Position numbers and translations under genes: made by a program
Shown: in pieces, positions 42,340 to 46,992 of the stretch
Layout: the number at the start of each line of letters is the position of its first letter
How positions within the stretch are numbered: position 1 is the first letter of the stretch
The notes under the pieces: model-generated
The model's input: only the letters and a program-made list of their open reading frames with translations
What the model was told of the DNA's origin: nothing
Databases searched by the model: none
Assembly: GCF_000169175.1 (NCBI RefSeq)
Contig: NZ_AAWS01000066.1
Span: 1-46,992 of the forward strand
Source of the DNA: Microscilla marina ATCC 23134
GTDB lineage: Bacteria; Bacteroidota; Bacteroidia; Cytophagales; Microscillaceae
Length of the DNA: 46,992 nt
Direction of reading: 5' to 3'

Positions 42340-43125
42340 TTACCTCGGTCTTTCCAACCATTCCAGAAAAGGAGTGACCTTTAAACGACTGACAATGGCC
42401 TTGTCAGGAATAGCAAAGTGGAGGTTTACCACCATTTTTCGGTTAAAGTAAGGTTCAATATCTTTGACAGCCACCCGGTTTACAATCATCTGGCGGTTGA
42501 TCCTAAAAAACAGCTGACGATCAATGACGGCCTCAATCTCGTCAAGGCGTTTAAAAATGGCTTGCTTTTCTCCATCAAACCCATACACATGAACAGTGTC
42601 ATTGTCTAAATGAAAAAAAGCAATCTTTGTTACCTCTACCGGAACCATTTTATCGCGGTAACGCACTAAAAAAGACCTTTGCAAGGTGGGTTGGTCAGCA
42701 GGGTAGGGGGCTTGTGCCAATATTTGCTGGGCTACCTGTGGTATATTTGGGTGGTTTTTGCCCAATGCCTGCTGTAGGTTTTGAACCTTGGCAAGCGATT
42801 GGTAAATGTCTTGCTCTTTGAAAGGCTTCAGAATATAGTCAATGCCATTGTTTTTGAGCGCTTTCATGACAAACTCATCGTAAGCTGTGCAAAAAATCAC
42901 AGGTATGGTTACCTCTACCTGTTCAAACACCACAAAACTTTGTCCGTCGGCAAGCTGAATGTCCAAAAACATAATATCAATTTGTGTCTGGTGTTTTTTT
43001 AAGTAATTTACTGTAGCTTCTACGCTGTCGAGCACCTGCACCACCAGGTAGGTTGCTTTGGCTTCTATAAACTCAGTAAGCAATTCAGCAGTTCGTCGTT
43101 CATCTTCTACTACCAATACATTCAT
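42340..43125 (-). CDS. LytTR-family response regulator
   Basis: 261 residues. Receiver domain ~1-120 with acidic pocket (VEDE), phospho-acceptor Asp55 (MFLDIQLADG), Thr/Ser switch and Lys in YILKPFKEQD. LytTR DNA-binding domain ~150-255 (FFRINRQMIVNRVAVKDIEP, then LKVTPFLEWLE). Follows the kinase gene by 3 bp on the same strand, so it is its cognate partner. Such regulators bind direct repeats in target promoters; targets are unknown. Confidence 0.93.
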   Translation of the reverse strand: MNVLVVEDERRTAELLTEFIEAKATYLVVQVLDSVEATVNYLKKHQTQIDIMFLDIQLADGQSFVVFEQVEVTIPVIFCTAYDEFVMKALKNNGIDYILKPFKEQDIYQSLAKVQNLQQALGKNHPNIPQVAQQILAQAPYPADQPTLQRSFLVRYRDKMVPVEVTKIAFFHLDNDTVHVYGFDGEKQAIFKRLDEIEAVIDRQLFFRINRQMIVNRVAVKDIEPYFNRKMVVNLHFAIPDKAIVSRLKVTPFLEWLERPR

Positions 43126-43128
43126 TTT

Positions 43129-44163
43129 TTAATATAAATTAAGGGTGACCGCATATTCGTGTTCGTTTTGGCTAACCGTGAGTCCATTGTCGAGCCCCAT
43201 CAACTGATAACGGTTGCGGAGGTTGTCAAGTCCCACCCCCAGCGAATCTTCTTGTGGGGCTTTGGGTTGGTAATTGTTAGCCACAGTTACACTACTGGGC
43301 TTTTGTTGATAAATTTTGATAGTCAATGGACGGCTCGTCGATACAATATTATGCTTGATGCAGTTTTCTACCAATAGTTGCAAGGCGTATGCTGGCAAAC
43401 TGTAAGCCAAGGCATCAGGGGCAAGTTGAATGTCTACATGCAGGGCGTCTTCGTGCCTTACCTTGAGCAAATAAATATATGCATTCAAAAAATCCACCTC
43501 CTCTTTAAGCGTCACGGTGTTGGTAGCACGTGTTTGCAATATTTGGCGGTACACATCGGACAAGTTCATTACAAAATCTTCTGAATTGGCGTTGTTTGAC
43601 CTGATCATGGTGCGTAAAGTACTGAGCGAATTAAACAGAAAATGAGGGTTTACCTGTTTGCGAAGCTGGTCTAGTTCGGCTTTGTATTTTTCAGATTTTA
43701 GGGCAAGGTTTTCGGCTTTGAGCGTAGCCACCGACTTAGTGGTTTTGAGGGTGTGTTGAATAGCGGTAAACAACCACGAAGCCAGTAAAAATTTAAGCCC
43801 GGCTGCCCAACCAAGTGGAGTAGAAAGAAATTGAAAATTGACTGAAAAAAAACGGGAAAGAATGAACAGGTAAAAGGCGGTAAGCCCCAGGTTGCCCAGC
43901 AAAAAAGTGAACAAAAACTTACCTCCTTTAGTAGGTGCTATTTGGTTGTTGAAGTACCATAAAATAAGCAAAAACAAACTAATGCATACCCAACGAGGCA
44001 AAAACTCTATGATATCCAGTGATTTTTGCCGGGCAACATCGCCTATAAAGTTGAGTAATGGCAGCAAAAAAGCAATCACAAAAGGCAAGGCTCTTTCTAT
44101 AGAACTGGTTTGGGTATTTTTGTCCAACATCTGTGTTTTATTTTTGGCTAATTGGGTGGTCAT
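43129..44163 (-). CDS. LytS/YehU-type sensor histidine kinase
   Basis: 344 residues. Four predicted membrane helices (~27-43, 56-71, 82-103, 117-135), a short coiled coil, then the His_kinase motif QVNPHFLFNSL (His174), and an ATPase domain with LLVENCIKHNI (N box) and GVGLDNLRNRYQ (G box). No separate periplasmic sensor domain, so the membrane part is the sensor. It phosphorylates the LytTR regulator encoded immediately downstream. Confidence 0.93.
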   Translation of the reverse strand: MTTQLAKNKTQMLDKNTQTSSIERALPFVIAFLLPLLNFIGDVARQKSLDIIEFLPRWVCISLFLLILWYFNNQIAPTKGGKFLFTFLLGNLGLTAFYLFILSRFFSVNFQFLSTPLGWAAGLKFLLASWLFTAIQHTLKTTKSVATLKAENLALKSEKYKAELDQLRKQVNPHFLFNSLSTLRTMIRSNNANSEDFVMNLSDVYRQILQTRATNTVTLKEEVDFLNAYIYLLKVRHEDALHVDIQLAPDALAYSLPAYALQLLVENCIKHNIVSTSRPLTIKIYQQKPSSVTVANNYQPKAPQEDSLGVGLDNLRNRYQLMGLDNGLTVSQNEHEYAVTLNLY

Positions 44164-44180
44164 TGCTTGAGCAAGTTTGT

Positions 44181-44209
44181 CAAAAATAAGACTCGATTAT
44201 TAAAAACAA
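44181..44209 (-). promoter_or_regulatory. Promoter of the kinase-regulator operon
   Basis: On minus: TTG (44207-44209), 18-nt spacer, TATTTTTG (44181-44188). Predicted leader about 10-15 nt before ATG 44163. Confidence 0.5.
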
Positions 44210-44331
44210 GTGCCTACTCTAAGAAAAAAATAGATGTAAAGGGGTAAGTCGGGCAATGTTTGGGAACATTTTATGCCAAAACCTGCGCGTGCTACGGCAT
44301 TAGTTGCGATATTTGCCCGAATTTGCTAATA

Positions 44332-44363
44332 TTGATATACGTTTGACGAGATGCCTACTTTTG
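44332..44363 (+). promoter_or_regulatory. Promoter of the lipoprotein gene
   Basis: TTG (44332-44334), 21-nt spacer, TACTTTTG (44356-44363). Because the -7 element lies downstream of the first in-frame ATG (44351), translation more likely begins at ATG 44384. Confidence 0.5.
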
Positions 44364-44383
44364 AGATTGATAAACACATAATA

Positions 44384-45265
44384 ATGCTTAAAAATCTGTT
44401 TTTTTTATGTTTGCTGGCCACCATTGGCTATAGCTGTACCGGGCTCAGAAATAGCCGCAAACAGGCACTGGATGAGAATATCATAGCGACCACCTCACAG
44501 TTGAATATCATAAAAACGCTCGAAAACAAGATTCAAAATAAGTTGGTAGACGACTCAAACAATGCCATTAAAAGCTACCTGCCCATACTCAAAGCACTTG
44601 AAACTGAGCTCAAAGCCCGTAAAACAATGCTTGCGTCGCTGGATATAAAAAAAGACTCGGAAAAAATAGAAAAACTTACCCGTGAGTACCGCAAAAAGCG
44701 TGATGAGGAAATTAACCTATTGCTCATGATGAACGATTTTGTAAACGTAGGTACTGGTACCGTAAAATCAGAAGGTACTTTCGAGTCAGGAGAGTTTGCC
44801 TTGAGTGCAGATGTAAAGTCACGTATCAATTTGTTTGTCAAGCAGGTAAAAGACTCTCTGGGCAAGTATGAAGGCAAGTTAGATGCTACCCAATCGCTTC
44901 AGATAGAAATAACCACCACCGGATACAGCGACGCAGAACCATTGCGTCGACCTAACCTTATTGCCTTGCTAAAACAAAATGCTCCTGGACCTATGCCGAG
45001 CCCCAAAAAGGGCATTAACTACCCCCAAAACAGAAAATACCTCAATAAAGTACTGTCGCGTTTGCGTGCCAAGTCAGTATACAAGTACCTTGACAAGGCG
45101 CTCAAAGAGGTGGGTAAAGCCAACATAGTACGCCAACCTGACAATGTGATTGGTTTGGGCGAAACTTACCCTTACCGCGATATTAAAGACTACCTGGAAG
45201 TAGACGAGCGCCGTCGTATTTGTAAGTTTTCAGTGGCAATTATTCCTGTCAAAAGCAGCGAGTGA
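44384..45265 (+). CDS. Lipoprotein with divergent OmpA-like C-terminus
   Basis: 293 residues from ATG 44384, chosen over 44351 because of the promoter position and because it places the lipoprotein signal (LLATIGYSC) at the very start. A long helical, probably coiled-coil part (~20-125) is followed by a beta/alpha region where ALKEVGK, GLGETYPYRD and YLEVDERRRICKFSVAI resemble the OmpA peptidoglycan-binding fold, including the (R)RRI strand. It may tie the outer membrane to the cell wall. Divergent from the LytTR system, which may regulate it (inference). Confidence 0.75.
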   Translation: MLKNLFFLCLLATIGYSCTGLRNSRKQALDENIIATTSQLNIIKTLENKIQNKLVDDSNNAIKSYLPILKALETELKARKTMLASLDIKKDSEKIEKLTREYRKKRDEEINLLLMMNDFVNVGTGTVKSEGTFESGEFALSADVKSRINLFVKQVKDSLGKYEGKLDATQSLQIEITTTGYSDAEPLRRPNLIALLKQNAPGPMPSPKKGINYPQNRKYLNKVLSRLRAKSVYKYLDKALKEVGKANIVRQPDNVIGLGETYPYRDIKDYLEVDERRRICKFSVAIIPVKSSE

Positions 45266-45775
45266 TTAGTCGGGAGTCAGTAGACTGTAGTTTTTAGCCT
45301 TTTGATGAGCTTTTAGCTTTTTTTGGCTGTTTGTAGGGGGCTTTTAGCTTTTGTTTAACTGTCTGTAGGGAGCCTTTAGCTTTTTCTTGAGCTACGATGA
45401 GTTTTTAGCCTTTGTTTAACTGTTTGTAGGGAGCTTTTAGCCTTTAGCCTTTTCTTGAGCTACGATTGGCTTTTAGCTTTTGTTTAACTGTTTGTAGGGA
45501 GCTCTTAGCCTTTAGCTTTAAATTATCATATTTGCGAATTAGTTAGGAGTTGGTAATTCGTAGCTTTAGCGTCGCTTCGCGCCCATTCGTAATTCGTAAT
45601 TCACCAATTCGTAATTAGCTTACGCAGAGCTCCCTGCGGTCGGTTCGTAATTGACTCATTCGTCATTCGTAATTAAATAATTGCCATACATAAGCATTGC
45701 CTTAGAAAGTACTTTATTTTACAAAGTGTATGTACAAAAAAAATACACTTTTATAATGAGTGATTTTTTTGAGGG
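45266..45775. repeat. Intergenic repeats: ~65-bp tandem array plus GTAATT repeats
   Basis: 45295-45520 is a degenerate tandem array; TTTAACTGT(C/T)TGTAGGGAGC occurs at 45354, 45415 and 45483, linked by TTTAGCCTTT/TCTTGAGCTACGAT words. 45540-45680 holds GTAATTACGAATT-type repeats as near 2462-2727. No gene is seen. Confidence 0.7.
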
Positions 45776-45833
45776 TCAAAAACCCTTTAAAAGCTTTTCA
45801 AGGGCATTTAAGTGTGCCTGAATTCTTTTTTGC

Positions 45834-46067
45834 CTAGCTAGTTGCCTGATAAGAAGTTCGAGGCTTGCGTCCCACAAATTCTTTTTTTAGCCTAATGTAT
45901 TCTTTTTTTTCAAGGGCTGTCAAATGACTCGCCAGGTTTCCATCCGACGCTTCCAGTAGTTTTTTGAGAGTGTTAAAGTCCACCCAATCGTTTACTACCA
46001 GAATAGCCATAGTGCCAATTCTGAATTTATTTTCAAACGCCTTATTTAATCCTTCTATAATGCTCAT
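45834..46067 (-). CDS. Winged-helix regulator (HTH_34 type), 3' end frameshifted
   Basis: 77 residues as it stands: MSIIEGLNKAFENKFRIGTM is a helix, then a winged-helix HTH with FNTLKKLLEASDGNLASHLT and the wing EYIRLKKEFVGRKPRTSYQAT. The family normally runs ~95-100 residues. Shifting one frame just before the stop continues as LARQKRIQAHLNALEKLLKG to a stop at 45776, which is the expected family tail. So the gene is frameshifted, or the sequence has an error. It is followed closely on the same strand by its upstream partner, the membrane gene at 46118, which such regulators often accompany. Confidence 0.75.
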   Translation of the reverse strand: MSIIEGLNKAFENKFRIGTMAILVVNDWVDFNTLKKLLEASDGNLASHLTALEKKEYIRLKKEFVGRKPRTSYQATS

Positions 46068-46117
46068 AATACCCCCTTAAACCCTTGTTTTGCTGTGTTT
46101 TACGCCTTGGTGTGTGC

Positions 46118-46750
46118 CTATCTTTCGTGGCGGTACCACATCAGTGCTCCATACACAATATGCAATACTCCAAAACCAATCGCCCAAAATAACAAACCGT
46201 AGCCGATTAGAAAAGAAGAAATTAACCCTAAAGCAATTTCGGTGATGCCCAGGTAGCGAATTTCGTTGAGGGTGTATCGGCTACCATTTACTAAAGCCAG
46301 CCCGTAAAAAATAAGTGTACAGGGAGCCACTAAAGCAAAGTATCCATGATAACCCAGTACCACACAAAAAAGCCCTCCCGTAGCAAGCGGAATCATGAGG
46401 TTCCAAAAAAGACGCACGGCAGGCTTGGGCATGAGCTTTAATCCTTTACGTTTGGCCTTGCGCCAGGTAAAATAAACCCCGGCACTCAATGAAAGTACTA
46501 ATACACTTAAAGCGTCGATGATGAAAAAGGTAAGAAAATCTATATTGATACTATCGTCTGCATTGATTGCCCGTGTGTAATAGTCTGCGTAAGGTGCTTT
46601 AAGATATACAAAGGCAGCACCTGCACCCAAGAGGGCAAATACGCCAGCAAAAATGCCCGAAAGCCCGCTTAATGATAAAAAACGGGAAGATTTTTCCATC
46701 AATGATCTAATCTCAGTCAGGGTTTCTACGTACTCTTGTTGTTCTTTCAT
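46118..46750 (-). CDS. Multi-pass membrane protein, regulator-associated
   Basis: 210 residues with about six membrane helices (~30-48, 75-93, 112-128, 132-150, 165-182, 186-203) after a ~28-residue cytoplasmic helix (EQQEYVETLTEIRSLMEKSS). It matches a widely distributed Bacteroidota membrane protein found beside HTH_34-type winged-helix genes; function unknown. The 50-bp gap and shared strand with the regulator suggest one operon, with this gene first. Confidence 0.75.
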   Translation of the reverse strand: MKEQQEYVETLTEIRSLMEKSSRFLSLSGLSGIFAGVFALLGAGAAFVYLKAPYADYYTRAINADDSINIDFLTFFIIDALSVLVLSLSAGVYFTWRKAKRKGLKLMPKPAVRLFWNLMIPLATGGLFCVVLGYHGYFALVAPCTLIFYGLALVNGSRYTLNEIRYLGITEIALGLISSFLIGYGLLFWAIGFGVLHIVYGALMWYRHER

Positions 46751-46992
46751 TGGTTTTGTATAAAGTACTTTGAGTTGAAAAGTACGATCATTGTAAACAA
46801 TAACACAAGTTTTCAGACAGATTTATTATGCTTGTTTATGAAGTAGGTGTTTTCCACCGTTGTATTATTGGGTTACAGCCTGACTACCTGATACACCTAT
46901 AGCCAAAGGTGAGGTGTTTGCCAGTATACACCAAGTAGAGGAGCACCTGCCAGACAAGGTTAAATCACTTCTTCCCACAAAATCTTCCCGGG
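46751..46992. other. Terminal intergenic sequence
   Basis: 242 bp after the membrane-protein start. Non-coding as far as can be seen, with no clear promoter or repeat. Confidence 0.3.

Noticed and set aside
45295-45520. A CRISPR array or attachment site
   Set aside because: Repeats are degenerate and the intervening parts are themselves repeats; no cas genes or integrase nearby.

Overview
The window reads as a chromosome piece from a marine Bacteroidota, most likely a Cytophagales such as Microscilla (inference). Pointers are a type IX secretion C-terminal domain, an LRR-Roc-COR protein, LytTR/histidine-kinase signalling, TPR-membrane-HTH regulators, -7 elements of the TAnnTTTG type, weak Shine-Dalgarno usage, and many short dispersed intergenic repeats. 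No rRNA, tRNA, CRISPR array, integrase or intact transposase was seen.

Layout. 1-3.7 kb: a large Lys-rich coiled-coil protein and two small proteins of unknown function, separated by GTAATTACGAATT-type repeats. 4.3-5.4 kb: an HU-like/DUF4469 DNA-binding protein, a strong terminator and a 23/24-bp tandem repeat. 5.4-8.4 kb: a TPR-transmembrane-HTH regulator divergent from two near-identical double-glycine-leader peptide genes, each with its own terminator and lying in ~400-bp direct repeats. This is the most unusual locus in the window. 8.4-10.5 kb: an SDR reductase and an AraC regulator. 11-13.1 kb: an outer-membrane barrel and a secreted ConA-like protein in one operon. 14-17 kb: ppa, a lipocalin lipoprotein, a Rof-like antiterminator and a Crp/Fnr regulator. 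17.7-22.1 kb: a T9SS-sorted repeat protein and a Roco GTPase. 22.8-26.7 kb: a degenerate rhomboid, an APP1 phosphatidate phosphatase with a lipid kinase, and a bestrophin. 26.9-29.3 kb: a secreted Met-rich protein and an EEP hydrolase. 29.5-33.1 kb: AraC regulator, aldehyde dehydrogenase, DUF779. 33.2-37.2 kb: PBP4-type peptidase, HesB/IscA, methylmalonyl-CoA epimerase, PPP-type phosphoesterase. 37.6-42.2 kb: a Dna2-like nuclease-helicase and an LRR protein. 42.3-45.3 kb: a LytTR two-component pair divergent from a lipoprotein. 45.8-46.8 kb: a winged-helix regulator with a probable 3' frameshift, and a membrane protein.

How genes work together. Clear partnerships are the APP1/lipid-kinase pair, which may run opposing PA/DAG reactions; the AraC-ALDH-DUF779 aldehyde module; the histidine-kinase/LytTR pair; the barrel/ConA operon; and the winged-helix/membrane-protein pair. 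The peptide locus has no modification or export enzymes inside the window, so maturation would have to be encoded elsewhere. All assignments come from reading motifs by eye; no database search was run.
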